DNA of 64,000 nt from Arthrobacter sp. PAMC25564. GTDB lineage: Bacteria; Actinomycetota; Actinomycetes; Actinomycetales; Micrococcaceae. Below the pieces are notes generated by a model that worked only from the letters and a program-made list of their open reading frames with translations, made no database searches and was not told where the DNA came from. The position numbers and the translations under genes were made by a program. Every line of letters begins with the position of its first letter. Positions within the stretch are counted from its first letter, which is position 1. Location: positions 558,001 through 622,000 of the forward strand of contig NZ_CP039290.1 in assembly GCF_004798705.1 (NCBI RefSeq). The letters run 5' to 3'. Shown here one piece after another: positions 1 to 8,786 of this stretch.

Positions 1-1076
1 TCCAGCACGGTCCGGTACTGGGATTCCGTCGCGCAGGGCCCGAACACGGTGTCCGGGTCCAGCGGGTCGCCCTGTTTGCCGGCGGCGATGGTCTTGGTGA
101 CCATGTCCACCACCTCCTCGTACCGGCTGGCCGGGGCCAGGATCCGGGTGGAGATGTAGCAGGTCTGCCCGGTGTTGCGCATCGAGGAGCGGATCAGCAC
201 CTTGGACATCGCGTCCAGGTCCGCGTCCGGCAGCACGATCGCGCTGGACTTCCCGCCGAGTTCCAGGGTGACGGGGCGCAGCAGTTCCCCGCAGGCGGCG
301 GCGATTTTCCGGCCCACCGGCGTCGACCCGGTGAAGGCGACCTTGTCCACGCCCGGGTGCTTCACCAGCGCGTCCCCCAGCCGGCCGGAACCGGTGACCA
401 GGTTGACGACGCCGGCCGGGACACCGGCGGCGGCCACCGCGTCGATGATCACCCGCAGGGACAGCGGGGTGGGCGACGCCGGCTTGATCACCACGGTGCA
501 GCCGGCCAGCAGCGCCGGGGCCAGTTTGATGACCACCAGGTTGATCGGGAAGTTCCACGGTGCGATCAGCGCGCAGACCCCCAAAGGGTCACGCCGGACC
601 ACGGATTCGCCGCCGCCCTTGGGGAAAGCCCGCACGTCCTCGCGCTCGAGGTACCCGGCGAGAGTGGCGAAGTAGCGGAAGATGCCGGCGGCGTTCGCTG
701 CCGCACCGGAAGATTCGGCGACCGGCGAGCCGTTCTCGCGGGTATTGGTCAGCGAGAGCTCCTCCGCGCGCTTCTCCACCTCCTCGGCGATGCGCAGCAG
801 GTACGCGGCCCGCTCGGACGGCGCCAGCCGCGGCCATCCGCCGTCGAACGCCCTGCGGGCGGACGCGACGGCGGCGTCCACATCCTCAACGGTGCCGTCC
901 GGCACCGAACCCCAGACTTCGCCCGTGGCGGGGTCGGTGACCGGGTTGCGGCCGGTGCCGCGCGCCGGGGTCCAGGCGCCGTCGATGAAGATGTCGTCGA
1001 CGTTTGTGTACGGCAGGGACAACGCGGCGCGGGCCGCGAGGGCGTCGTGCGTTGCGGAGGGGGTTGGGGACGTCAT
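1..1076 (-). CDS. creC: Aldehyde dehydrogenase, CreC-like (C-terminus beyond window)
   Basis: NAD(P)-dependent aldehyde dehydrogenase superfamily; as the last visible gene of the cre-like operon its likely substrate is 4-hydroxybenzaldehyde, giving 4-hydroxybenzoate. The first 358 codons are present and the C-terminus runs off the window start. Visible motifs are the substrate/cofactor region APWNFP, the Rossmann stretch FTGSTPVGRK, the general-base segment LELGGKSS, and the nucleophile in GQTCYIS, with Cys at about residue 306. The ATG start overlaps the stop of the HD phosphohydrolase gene as ATGA, so the two are translationally coupled. The family is certain; the substrate is inferred from operon order. 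Confidence 0.87.
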   Translation of the reverse strand, partial: MTSPTPSATHDALAARAALSLPYTNVDDIFIDGAWTPARGTGRNPVTDPATGEVWGSVPDGTVEDVDAAVASARRAFDGGWPRLAPSERAAYLLRIAEEVEKRAEELSLTNTRENGSPVAESSGAAANAAGIFRYFATLAGYLEREDVRAFPKGGGESVVRRDPLGVCALIAPWNFPINLVVIKLAPALLAGCTVVIKPASPTPLSLRVIIDAVAAAGVPAGVVNLVTGSGRLGDALVKHPGVDKVAFTGSTPVGRKIAAACGELLRPVTLELGGKSSAIVLPDADLDAMSKVLIRSSMRNTGQTCYISTRILAPASRYEEVVDMVTKTIAAGKQGDPLDPDTVFGPCATESQYRTVL

Positions 1077-1855
1077 CGGATGACCGCCGTCTTGAGCAGG
1101 GCGGTGGAGCGGTTCAGGTCCGCGGTGGCCATGTCCACGGCTGCCTGGGTGATGAGTTCCGGGATGATTTCCGCGGCGAGGCGGTCGGTGTAGGTGGCCG
1201 GGTCCATGTTGAACCAGGAGGACGCGAGGGCGATCCCGGCCTGGTCGAAGCGCCACAGCCTGTCGGCGTCGCGCATCAGGGCATCTTCCAGCGAGTGCGC
1301 CACGGGCCGGGTGTCGTGGCCGTCGATGATGGCGCAGACGCGTTCGATGAATTCCGCGGAGTAGCCGAGCCCGGGCAGGACCCGGCGGGCGACGTCGCAA
1401 CCCTGCTTCTCGTGCTCGTAGCGGATGGTGGCCTTGCGCCAGTCGCCGGTGAAGCCCTCGGAGAGGATGCGGGATTCGTCCACGTGCGCCCAGCCGGTGT
1501 CGTGCAGCAGGGTGGCCACCCGCACCAGTTCGGCGTCGGCGTCGGGGTAGGCCCGGCAGAGGCGTTCGGCGAAGGCGAGGGAGATCGGCAGGTGGATGTC
1601 GTTGCCGCGGGTCCGGGTTTCCTGCACCACGGCCTTCCAGAGCCCGTCGAGTTCCTCGACGGCGGCCGGGGTGGTGGCGATCGGGTCGGTGTCCACCGGG
1701 CCCGGAGCCGGGACGGGGCGGACCGGATAGGCGGCGGCGAAGTCCGCAGCCGCGGGGTGAACGTCCGCGGGATTGACGTCCGCAGGGTGCACGGGCGCGG
1801 TGCCGGCTGCGCCGGCGTTGCCGACGTCGGCAACCGGAGTCTTGGGCGTGGTCAT
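1073..1855 (-). CDS. creD: HD-domain phosphohydrolase, CreD-like
   Basis: HD-superfamily metal-dependent phosphohydrolase of 260 aa. In the C. glutamicum 4-cresol pathway CreD removes the phosphate from the oxidised aryl phosphate, and the position here suggests the same job. The metal-binding signature is visible as LLHDTGWAH, then HEKQG, then AIIDGHDTR and RDADRLWR. The first 60 or so residues are an Ala/Pro-rich low-complexity stretch before the HD fold. The ATG at 1855 was chosen because GAAGGAG lies just upstream; a longer frame runs further but has no good start. The gene sits 32 bp after the ferredoxin reductase and overlaps the aldehyde dehydrogenase. A paralogue is at 12213-12893. 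Confidence 0.8.
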   Translation of the reverse strand: MTTPKTPVADVGNAGAAGTAPVHPADVNPADVHPAAADFAAAYPVRPVPAPGPVDTDPIATTPAAVEELDGLWKAVVQETRTRGNDIHLPISLAFAERLCRAYPDADAELVRVATLLHDTGWAHVDESRILSEGFTGDWRKATIRYEHEKQGCDVARRVLPGLGYSAEFIERVCAIIDGHDTRPVAHSLEDALMRDADRLWRFDQAGIALASSWFNMDPATYTDRLAAEIIPELITQAAVDMATADLNRSTALLKTAVIR

Positions 1856-1887
1856 AATGCTCCTTCGCGGGCGGCCGGCCGGAGTGG

Positions 1888-3237
1888 CTAGCTGTCCGTC
1901 GTGATCGTCTTGAGGGGTGTGGCCGGGTCCGCGGCCGCGGCGGCCGGGACGTTCTGGCCCTTGGCGAGGGCGTTCTTGACGGCCATGAAGTCCAGTGGCG
2001 CGTTGACGCAGTCCGCGGCGATGACCTGGCCCTGGCGGTAGTAGAGGACGCTGAACTTCCCGCGTTCCGGATCCCGCCGGAGGACGGTCTGGTCGTAGCC
2101 GTTGCAGAGGCCGGCGATCTGCAGCTTGAGGTCCGCCTGGTTGGACCAGAACCACGGGATGCCCGCGTATTCCTCGCGCCGTCCGGTCAGCGAGTAGGCG
2201 GCCACCTTGGCGTGTTCGATCGCGTTGTTGACGCTTTCCAGCCGGATCCGCTCGCCAGGCGCGGAGCCGGGCACCGGGTTGGGCATGTTGGCGCAGTCCC
2301 CGATCGCCACCGTGGTCCCGTCCGAGGCCAGCGCGAAGCGGTCCACCACGATCCCGTTGTCCACCGCCAGCCCGAGCTGTTCGGCCAGCTGGGTGTTGGG
2401 GATGACGCCGATGCCGATCAGTACGATCTGCGCCGGCAGCACGGTGCCGTCCTGGAGTTCGACGCCGGCGACCGCACGACGACCGTCGCCGGCGGCGCCG
2501 TCCGCGGTGAACCGTTTGGCGCTTGTGCTGAGCCGGATGTCCAGGCCGCGGGAGCGGTGCGCCTGCAGAAAGTACTCGGCGGTTTCCTCGCCGACGGCGC
2601 GGCCCACGAGCCGCGGCCCGAACTCCAGCACGGTGACGTTCTTGCCCATCTTCTGCAGGCTGGACGCGGCTTCGAGGCCGATGAAGCCGCCGCCGATCAC
2701 CACAACGTCCTGCGCGTCCCCCACCCGGGCCTTGAGCGCCAGGGCGTCATCGGCATTGCGCAGGTACAGCACGCCGTCGAGGTCCCCGCCCTCGATCTCG
2801 AGCTTGCGGGCACGGGCGCCCACGGTGAGGGCTAGCCGCTTGAAGGGGAACTGCTTGCCGGAGGAGGAGTGCGCGACGCCGGAGCCGTCCGCTTCCTTGT
2901 CGATCCGGACGATGTATTCGCCCTTGACCAGGTCCACGTTGTGCTCGGCCCAGTACTCGTTGGAACGGAAGATCAGCGATTCGCTCTCCACCGTGCCCTG
3001 TAGGAACTCCTTGGACAGGGCGGGCCGCTGGTAGGGGCGGTGGTCCTCGTCGCCGAGCAGGGTGATGTGCTCCTCGAACCCGAGCGCCCGGAGGGACACG
3101 GCGAGCTGGACGCCGGACTGGCTCGCCCCGATGATCAGCAGGCCGGTCCGGGCGGGAGTCTCTGACGGCGTTGCGCCCTCGGTTGCGGCGCCCGTTGCTG
3201 CCCCGGCGGATGACTGCTCAACTGCGTGGGTGCTCAC
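1888..3237 (-). CDS. creE: FAD-dependent ferredoxin reductase, CreE-like
   Basis: NAD(P)H:ferredoxin reductase of the putidaredoxin/rhodocoxin reductase type, 449 aa. It should pass electrons to the adjacent [2Fe-2S] ferredoxin and on to the P450. An N-terminal Ala/Thr-rich tail of about 30 residues precedes the FAD dinucleotide fold LIIGASQSGVQ, whose usual GxGxxG is changed to GASQSG. The NAD(P)H fold is VVVIGGGFIGLEAAS, and the second FAD contact is VAIGDCANMPNP. A C-terminal reductase dimerisation domain follows (WFWSNQADLKLQ). The GTG start lies 2 bp after the ferredoxin stop, so the two are probably coupled. The family call is firm. Confidence 0.88.
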   Translation of the reverse strand: MSTHAVEQSSAGAATGAATEGATPSETPARTGLLIIGASQSGVQLAVSLRALGFEEHITLLGDEDHRPYQRPALSKEFLQGTVESESLIFRSNEYWAEHNVDLVKGEYIVRIDKEADGSGVAHSSSGKQFPFKRLALTVGARARKLEIEGGDLDGVLYLRNADDALALKARVGDAQDVVVIGGGFIGLEAASSLQKMGKNVTVLEFGPRLVGRAVGEETAEYFLQAHRSRGLDIRLSTSAKRFTADGAAGDGRRAVAGVELQDGTVLPAQIVLIGIGVIPNTQLAEQLGLAVDNGIVVDRFALASDGTTVAIGDCANMPNPVPGSAPGERIRLESVNNAIEHAKVAAYSLTGRREEYAGIPWFWSNQADLKLQIAGLCNGYDQTVLRRDPERGKFSVLYYRQGQVIAADCVNAPLDFMAVKNALAKGQNVPAAAAADPATPLKTITTDS

Positions 3238-3239
3238 GG

Positions 3240-3560
3240 CTACACCTGGGTTTCCGGGGTGGTGACGAACAGTTCGATATCGTCGCTCAGGCGCAGCTGG
3301 CAGGACAGCCGCGAGTTGTCCTCGCGGTCCACGGCGGTGCCGTAGAGCATTTCGTCCTCCATGTCCTCCATCGGCGGGAGCTGGGAGAGGCAGTCCTCGC
3401 GGACAAAGACGTGGCAGGTGGCGCAGGACAGCGAGCCGCCACATTCGGCCACGATGCCGGGGACCCCGTTGCGCACCGCAGTTTCCATGACGGAGTCGCC
3501 GGCGTTGCCCTGGACGTCGCGGACCGCGCCTTCGGCGTCGGTAAAATGGACCGTTGGCAT
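3240..3560 (-). CDS. creF: [2Fe-2S] ferredoxin, CreF-like
   Basis: Adrenodoxin/putidaredoxin-type ferredoxin of 106 aa, the one-electron carrier between the reductase and the P450. The cluster ligands are Cys40, Cys46 and Cys49 (CGGSLSCATCHVF) and Cys87 (RLSCQL), the spacing expected for vertebrate-type [2Fe-2S] ferredoxins. Length and the acidic region after the cluster (MEDMEDEM) are typical of this class. It begins with ATG after GGAGGGCCA and is followed at 2 bp by the reductase. This pairing explains how the class I P450 in the operon gets its electrons. Confidence 0.92.
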   Translation of the reverse strand: MPTVHFTDAEGAVRDVQGNAGDSVMETAVRNGVPGIVAECGGSLSCATCHVFVREDCLSQLPPMEDMEDEMLYGTAVDREDNSRLSCQLRLSDDIELFVTTPETQV

Positions 3561-3607
3561 TGGCCCTCCTTAGGGTTGAAGTCGGAAAGTCGGGAGATCG
3601 GGCACAG

Positions 3608-4396
3608 TCAGATGAACTGGCGGCCGCCGTCGACCACCATGGTCTGGCCCGTGTAGTAGGAACTGTCCGGGCCGGCAAGGAACAGTGCGGCGCCGACGAT
3701 GTCCTCGGGCTGGCTGGCCCGCTTGATCGCTCCGCGGTCCACGCCGTAGTTCTCGGCGTTCTCCATCAGCCCGTAGCTGGCCTCGGTGAGCGTGAAGCCG
3801 GGGGCGATCGTGTTGACCGTGATCCCCCGCCGGCCGAGTTCCTTGGCCATCACCCGGGTCAGGGCCACCACACCGCCCTTGGAGGCGACGTAGTGCAGCC
3901 ACTGTTCCGAGCCGCTGAAGATCGTGGCGCTGGAGAGGTTGATGACGCGCCCGCCCTCGGGCAGATAGGGGCTCGCCGCGCGGGTGACGAGCCAGGGGCC
4001 TTTGAGGTTCACGTTCATGACCAGGTCCCATTCGGCCGGGTCGATGTCCTCGAACGGGCTGCGGGTCACCCCCGCGTACACCGCGGCGTTGTTGAGCACG
4101 ACGTCGATGCTTCCGTTGCCGAAGTCCGCGCAGCTTTTCGCGAGGGCTTCGGTGGAGTCGACGCTCGTGACGTCGGCATGGAAGGCGGCCGCATCGGCCC
4201 CGGTATCCAGCACCAGCTTGGCGGTTTCCTCCGCGCCGGCGAGGTTCACGTCGGCCACCGCCACGCGGTAGCCGCGGCGGGCGAAGCCGAGCGCGAACGC
4301 CCGGCCCAGCCCGCCGGCGGCACCGGTGATCAGGATGGTGCGGGCCGGCCGGCCCGCACCATCCTGCTGCGGATCAGGCATGTTCGGATCAGACAT
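3608..4396 (-). CDS. creG: SDR-family alcohol dehydrogenase, CreG-like
   Basis: Classical short-chain dehydrogenase/reductase of 262 aa. By position it should oxidise 4-hydroxybenzyl alcohol to 4-hydroxybenzaldehyde. Visible motifs are the NAD(P)-binding TGAAGGLGRAFA, NNAAVYAG, the catalytic Ser in LSSATIF, and YVASKGG with the Tyr/Lys pair. The best start is ATG at 4396, which overlaps the end of the preceding gene by 8 bp; an in-frame ATG at 4381 is an alternative. The early coding region contains a perfect 36-bp palindrome (4331-4366). The enzyme family is certain and the substrate is inferred. Confidence 0.82.
   Translation of the reverse strand: MSDPNMPDPQQDGAGRPARTILITGAAGGLGRAFALGFARRGYRVAVADVNLAGAEETAKLVLDTGADAAAFHADVTSVDSTEALAKSCADFGNGSIDVVLNNAAVYAGVTRSPFEDIDPAEWDLVMNVNLKGPWLVTRAASPYLPEGGRVINLSSATIFSGSEQWLHYVASKGGVVALTRVMAKELGRRGITVNTIAPGFTLTEASYGLMENAENYGVDRGAIKRASQPEDIVGAALFLAGPDSSYYTGQTMVVDGGRQFI
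4331..4366. repeat. Perfect 36-bp inverted repeat inside the creG start region
   Basis: The 18 bases at 4331-4348 (CAGGATGGTGCGGGCCGG) are followed without a spacer by their exact reverse complement at 4349-4366. The element lies inside the first codons of the dehydrogenase gene, about 30 bp from its ATG and just past the end of the creH-like gene. In RNA it would form a very stable GC-rich hairpin. Its function is unknown; an attenuator, an RNA-processing site or a remnant of an inverted duplication are possible. Confidence 0.9.
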
Positions 4397-6257
4397 GGCT
4401 GTGGCTGTGTGCCCCGGGTCCGGCGACCTGCAGCTCGGCATCGTCGTCGAGGATCTGGACCGTGCCCTTGGTGCCGTCCACCCGGAGCCGCTGCCCGGTC
4501 TTGATGGTGGTCGAGGCCGAGCCGGTGCCGGTCACGGCCGGCAGGCCGTATTCGCGGCAGACGATGGCCGCGTGGCTCATCATGCCGCCGATGTCCGTAA
4601 CGGTGGCCTTGATCTTGCCGAAGATCGGGCCCCAGGACGGCGCCGTGACCGTGGCAACAAGGATCTCGCCCTGCTGCACCTCGGAGAGCTGGTCCGCGTC
4701 GGTGATGACGCGGGCCAGGCCTTCGACGACGCCAGGCGAGGCCGCCATGCCGCGCAGGCCGCCGCCTTCGACCGCTTCGCCGGCACCCAGCCACTGCTGG
4801 ACCTGCTCGGTGGTGATGCCCCAGAGCATCCGGGTGAAGGGTTCGGTGATGGACTCCGGCGGGGTGTTCAGGGCCGGGGCAGGGCGGGCGGTCTTGAGCG
4901 CGTCCACAATCCCGCGGCGGCGTTCGATCTCTTCGGGCCAGTAGTCCGGGCCGATCGGCTTGGCGCCGACACCCCAGCCGGTGACGAGGTCGAAGAGCGC
5001 GTCGCGGACCTCGTTGCGGCCCAGGTACAGCAGGTCGTCCGGTTGGGTCCAGAAGCCTTCGGCCTGCATCATCCGGGACAGCTCGCGGATCTTGCGCCAG
5101 AAGACGCCCATGGTCCAGTGCTCGATGTAGAAGTTGTGGTTTTCCACGTACGGGTACGCGGTGGCGGCGAGTCCGCGCTTGGCATCGAAGAGGGCCTGGT
5201 TTTCGCCTTCCAGCAGCTCGCGGTATTCCTCGATGATGCGGTCGCGTTCGGTGATCAGGGCCTCGACCGGGCGCATGATTTCCTGGCCCTCGTCCACGCG
5301 CCGGATGTAGTCGGCGATGTAGCCCAGCGGGATCTCCTGGTGCTCGTTCCAGTACTTGTCGTGGCCGTAGAAGCCGTTGCCCACGGTGAAGTTGAACCAC
5401 GGGTCCTTCGCGCCCTCGTACTGGGCGGTCCAGCGGTCTCCGCCCGGGGCGGCGGCGATGGCAGCCAGGGTGGCGTCGACGTCGTCCGTGTTGCTGAAAT
5501 GAGCCTGCAGCCCCAGCTCGACGGCGAGCTTCGCGAGCTGCTTGAGCTCGTCATCCGGGCGGAAGAGTTCCATGTCCACGCCCTGCACCATGGTCGCGAT
5601 GGACTGGTCCGGGATGCTGGGGAAGACCTGCTTGCAGAAATTGAAGAAGTCCAGGTACGCGATGTAGCCGAGGTTCAGGAACTCGAAGTGGTACTGCCAG
5701 TTCTGGTAGGCCAGCTGGATCAGCCGGTCGTAGCTTTCCAGCAGCTTCTCGGAGCCGTCCTTGCCCTTGCCGGAGAGGATGTCCTCGATCGGCACGACGT
5801 CCGGGAGCTTGGGGAAGGAGATGGTTTCCATCTCGTCGATGGTGCCCTTGACCTTGACATGCCACTGCTTGAGCAGCTGTTCCCAGTTCTGGAAGTAGTG
5901 GCCGACGCGCTGCTCGAACAGCGGCACACGGGCGGCGATCTGGTCTTCCGGCACCGGGATCGGCGACATGTAGAGATAGCCGAGGTGGATGCGGAACTCG
6001 ATGCCGTTGGCGTTGGGGATCATCAGGTGGCGGGCGTTGTACTGGCCCAGGCACTTGACCGCGAACTCGCCGCCGATGGTCTCGAAGGGCTTGAACACGG
6101 TGGGCCAGTGCTGGCTGTCGCAGAACCAGAACTTGGCGTCCTCCTGCTCCTTGAGCTTGTCCTGGAAGACGAGGTAGTAGGGGTAGATCTTTTCCCAGCC
6201 CTCGGCGCCGGCGGGTACCGGGAGCTCGGAGGGCTTGGGGAAGGACTTCAGGGACAT
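4389..6257 (-). CDS. creH: PEP-utilising-enzyme-like subunit of aryl phosphate synthase, CreH-like
   Basis: A 622-aa protein ending in a PEP-utiliser mobile (swivelling) domain. The phosphohistidine loop reads TDIGGMMSHAAIVCREYG, with the acceptor His at about residue 562, followed by GLPAVTGTG. The first 400 or so residues are rich in aromatic residues and probably form the phenol-binding part. With the next gene product it corresponds to the two-protein 4-cresol kinase CreH/CreI of C. glutamicum and is analogous to phenylphosphate synthase of anaerobic phenol degraders: phosphate passes through the His to the phenol hydroxyl. The ATG at 6257 is preceded by AAAGGA. The C-terminus ends in an unusual His-rich tail (HSHSH). 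Confidence 0.82.
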   Translation of the reverse strand: MSLKSFPKPSELPVPAGAEGWEKIYPYYLVFQDKLKEQEDAKFWFCDSQHWPTVFKPFETIGGEFAVKCLGQYNARHLMIPNANGIEFRIHLGYLYMSPIPVPEDQIAARVPLFEQRVGHYFQNWEQLLKQWHVKVKGTIDEMETISFPKLPDVVPIEDILSGKGKDGSEKLLESYDRLIQLAYQNWQYHFEFLNLGYIAYLDFFNFCKQVFPSIPDQSIATMVQGVDMELFRPDDELKQLAKLAVELGLQAHFSNTDDVDATLAAIAAAPGGDRWTAQYEGAKDPWFNFTVGNGFYGHDKYWNEHQEIPLGYIADYIRRVDEGQEIMRPVEALITERDRIIEEYRELLEGENQALFDAKRGLAATAYPYVENHNFYIEHWTMGVFWRKIRELSRMMQAEGFWTQPDDLLYLGRNEVRDALFDLVTGWGVGAKPIGPDYWPEEIERRRGIVDALKTARPAPALNTPPESITEPFTRMLWGITTEQVQQWLGAGEAVEGGGLRGMAASPGVVEGLARVITDADQLSEVQQGEILVATVTAPSWGPIFGKIKATVTDIGGMMSHAAIVCREYGLPAVTGTGSASTTIKTGQRLRVDGTKGTVQILDDDAELQVAGPGAHSHSHV

Positions 6258-6315
6258 AGCGGTCCTTTCAATACGGGCTCGGCGTTGAGCCTGGGTGATG
6301 GAGCGGACTAGCGGG

Positions 6316-7404
6316 TCAAACTTTTCGGGTGGCTGCCGGTGCCGTTGCAACCGTCGAGGGGCTGAGCCCGCTGAAGTAGCCGCCGGTGCTGGCGGCCGTC
6401 GGAACGGCGGGCTTGGAGGAGTGCACGGTTTCCGGGCGGGACTGCAGCAGGAGCAGGTTTTCGCCGTCGGGCAGGTCCGCGTCGAGGGCCCATTCGATGT
6501 CCTGCGGGCACTTGTAGTGCTTTTCGGCGCGCTTGGCCATCTGTGCGACGGCGGTGAGTTCGGCGTCGGTGAGGCTGCGGCGGCCGCGGCGTTCGGCGTC
6601 GACCTCCCGCTCCACGAGGCGGCCGGCGACGGCGTCCGGGACGAGTTCGGCATGCTTGTCGCCGAGGTGCTCGGTGATGACGGTCAAGGTGACCTTGTCG
6701 AGCTTGATGTTGTCCGGGGTAACCTGCCCGGAGACCACCATCTCCCCCACCCCGTAGGAGGAGTCGATGGTGATCTTGGAGCGGTCGCCGTTAGTGGGAT
6801 CCATAGTGATGGCGACGCCGGAGACGCGTGCGTTGACCATCTTCTGCACCACCACGGCCATCGAAAGGCCCTCGTTGGGGATGTTGTTCTTGAGCCGGTA
6901 GATGATGGCGCGGGAGGTGAAGAGCGAGGCCCAGCACTGGCGGATGTGTTCGGTGACGGCCTTGACGCCGTCGAGCCAGAGGTAGGTGTCCTGCTGGCCG
7001 GCGAAGGAGGCGTCCGGCAGGTCCTCGGCGGTGGCGCTGGAGCGCACGGCGACCGGGACGGGCGCTTCGAAGCGGGACATCAGGGATTCGTAGGCGCCGA
7101 CGGTGAGTTCGCGCATCGCCTGCGGCACCGGGCGGGAGCAGATGTCCTCGCGGATGGCGGAGGAGACCTTGTCCACCTGGCCCATGTCCTCGGGGTCCAG
7201 ATCAGCCAGGAGCTGGTGGATGTGCCTGGTGATCCCGGCTTCCTCCATAAAGGCGTCGAACTGGGCGGTGGTGACCACGAAGCCGGGCGGGACGGGCATG
7301 CCGGCGGAAGTCATGGTGACCAGGGAGGCGCCCTTGCCGCCGAGGTTTTCGAGCGCCGGCTCAATGCCGCCGTCGAAGAACTGGATGTATTCGTTGCTTT
7401 CCAT
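6316..7404 (-). CDS. creI: PEP-synthase-like ATP-grasp subunit of aryl phosphate synthase, CreI-like
   Basis: A 362-aa protein consisting only of the ATP-binding (PPDK_N) module of PEP synthase or pyruvate phosphate dikinase. It starts NLGGKGASLVTM, and the nucleotide-binding core reads PVAVRSSATAEDLPDASFAGQQDT; LLLQSRPET marks the module's end. It lacks the phosphohistidine and PEP-binding domains of full-length PEP synthase; the former is supplied by the adjacent creH-like protein. The pair is therefore a split dikinase repurposed to phosphorylate phenols, as shown for CreHI. It starts 5 bp after the P450 stop and ends 58 bp before creH. Confidence 0.83.
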   Translation of the reverse strand: MESNEYIQFFDGGIEPALENLGGKGASLVTMTSAGMPVPPGFVVTTAQFDAFMEEAGITRHIHQLLADLDPEDMGQVDKVSSAIREDICSRPVPQAMRELTVGAYESLMSRFEAPVPVAVRSSATAEDLPDASFAGQQDTYLWLDGVKAVTEHIRQCWASLFTSRAIIYRLKNNIPNEGLSMAVVVQKMVNARVSGVAITMDPTNGDRSKITIDSSYGVGEMVVSGQVTPDNIKLDKVTLTVITEHLGDKHAELVPDAVAGRLVEREVDAERRGRRSLTDAELTAVAQMAKRAEKHYKCPQDIEWALDADLPDGENLLLLQSRPETVHSSKPAVPTAASTGGYFSGLSPSTVATAPAATRKV

Positions 7405-7409
7405 CGGTG

Positions 7410-8687
7410 TTAGGCCTTCCAGCTGACGGGGACGGTCTCGGGGACGCGGAAGGAGAGGTTTTCACGGAAGGTGATGGCCTCCGGGTTCTCCAGCTGCAGC
7501 TCCGGGGCGAGCCGGGCCACTTCCTCGAGCGCGATTTTGGCCTGGAGCTTGGCGAGCATGTTGCCCAGGCAGTAGTGGATGCCGAACCCGAAGGAGAGGT
7601 GCTCACGGGCGTTCGGGCGGGTGATGTCGAAGTCCTCGCCGGCGTCGAACTTGGTGTCGTCGCGGTTGGCGGAGCCCATCAGGAGCAGCAGCTGCGCCCC
7701 TTCGGGGATCTTCACCCCACCCACCTCTGTATCCTTGAGGGCCTTGCGGCGCCAGCCGACAATCGAGCCGGCGTAGCGCAGGACCTCGTCGATCGCGGCG
7801 GGGATCTTCTTGGGGTCCTGGACGAGCTGCTTCCACTGCTCGGGGCGGCCCAGGAGTTCGCGCAGGGCGTTGGAGATCAGCGTGGTGGTGGTCTCGTGCC
7901 CGGCGAAGAGCAGGCTGTAGAGGACGGAGGCGATCTCATGGTCCGAGATCTCGGCGCCTTCCTGCTGCGCCTTGACCAGGTCCGCGGTGAGGTTGTCGCC
8001 GCCTTCCTCGTGGGCGACCTTGACCAGGCGCAGGCACTCCTGCCAGTACTCCACGAGGTTGTGGGCGTGCGGGATCTGCTCCTCGTCGGACAGGTCGCCC
8101 CAGGTCATCGCGGCGCGGGAGTCGGACCAGCGCTTGAAGGTGTCCACCTGGGAGACGTCCGCGCCGATGAGGGTCAGGATGGTGATGGTGGGGACGTCGT
8201 AGGCGAGGTCCTTGACCATGTCGCCGCGGTGTTCCGGGCGGGCCAGCATCTTCTCGAGGAGTTCGACGACGTTCTGCCGGATGAAGGGTTCGAGCGCCTT
8301 GTACCGGCGGGGCGTGAAGGCCTTCTGGACGACCGCGCGGATGCGGGTGTGCTCCGGCGGGCGTCGGGCGGACAGGCCCGAGTAGGCGGTGAAGCCGCCG
8401 TCTTCCATGATCTTCTTGGCCGCGGCTCCGCGTTCGCGGACTGGGGCCTGGGCGTTTTCGCTGGAGAAGGTCTCCCAGTCTTCGAAGACGGCCTTGATGT
8501 CGTCATAGCGGGAGACGACATACAGGCCGATCCGCTCGTCGAACATGACGGGCTGCTCGGCCCGGAGTTCGGCGTAGGCGGGGAAGGGATCCTTCATCTG
8601 GAACGGCTCGTAGCCGTGGTGCCCGGCGGGGGCTTCGGCGCCGTGCCCAATGGGACAGCGGCCGGCCGTTTCAGTCGACGATGACAT
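7410..8687 (-). CDS. creJ: Cytochrome P450, CreJ-like
   Basis: A soluble bacterial class I P450 of 425 aa. In the C. glutamicum pathway CreJ oxidises the para-methyl group of aryl phosphates rather than the free phenol. Hallmarks are the I-helix AGHETTTT, the K-helix EVLR, and the heme loop FGFGIHYCLG with axial Cys at about residue 373. An N-terminal CPIGHG precedes the first helix. It is the first gene of the operon; its ATG (8687) lies 154 bp from the IclR gene. Redox partners are encoded downstream (3240-3560 and 1888-3237). The P450 assignment is certain; the CreJ identity rests on the neighbours. Confidence 0.9.
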   Translation of the reverse strand: MSSSTETAGRCPIGHGAEAPAGHHGYEPFQMKDPFPAYAELRAEQPVMFDERIGLYVVSRYDDIKAVFEDWETFSSENAQAPVRERGAAAKKIMEDGGFTAYSGLSARRPPEHTRIRAVVQKAFTPRRYKALEPFIRQNVVELLEKMLARPEHRGDMVKDLAYDVPTITILTLIGADVSQVDTFKRWSDSRAAMTWGDLSDEEQIPHAHNLVEYWQECLRLVKVAHEEGGDNLTADLVKAQQEGAEISDHEIASVLYSLLFAGHETTTTLISNALRELLGRPEQWKQLVQDPKKIPAAIDEVLRYAGSIVGWRRKALKDTEVGGVKIPEGAQLLLLMGSANRDDTKFDAGEDFDITRPNAREHLSFGFGIHYCLGNMLAKLQAKIALEEVARLAPELQLENPEAITFRENLSFRVPETVPVSWKA

Positions 8688-8786
8688 CTGGGCTCCTTGG
8701 TGTTCGGTCCCGCCGGCGGCGGCTGTGCATGCCGGGGGTTCTTAGTCATCAGTGTGGCCCCCATCACCTCGGAATGGCAGTGGTCG

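Noticed and set aside
4326..6311. Very long open frame on the plus strand opposite the creH-like gene
   Set aside because: It is an antisense shadow of the high-GC coding sequence; its protein is Val/Gly/Asp-rich without family features, and the minus-strand gene has clear motifs.
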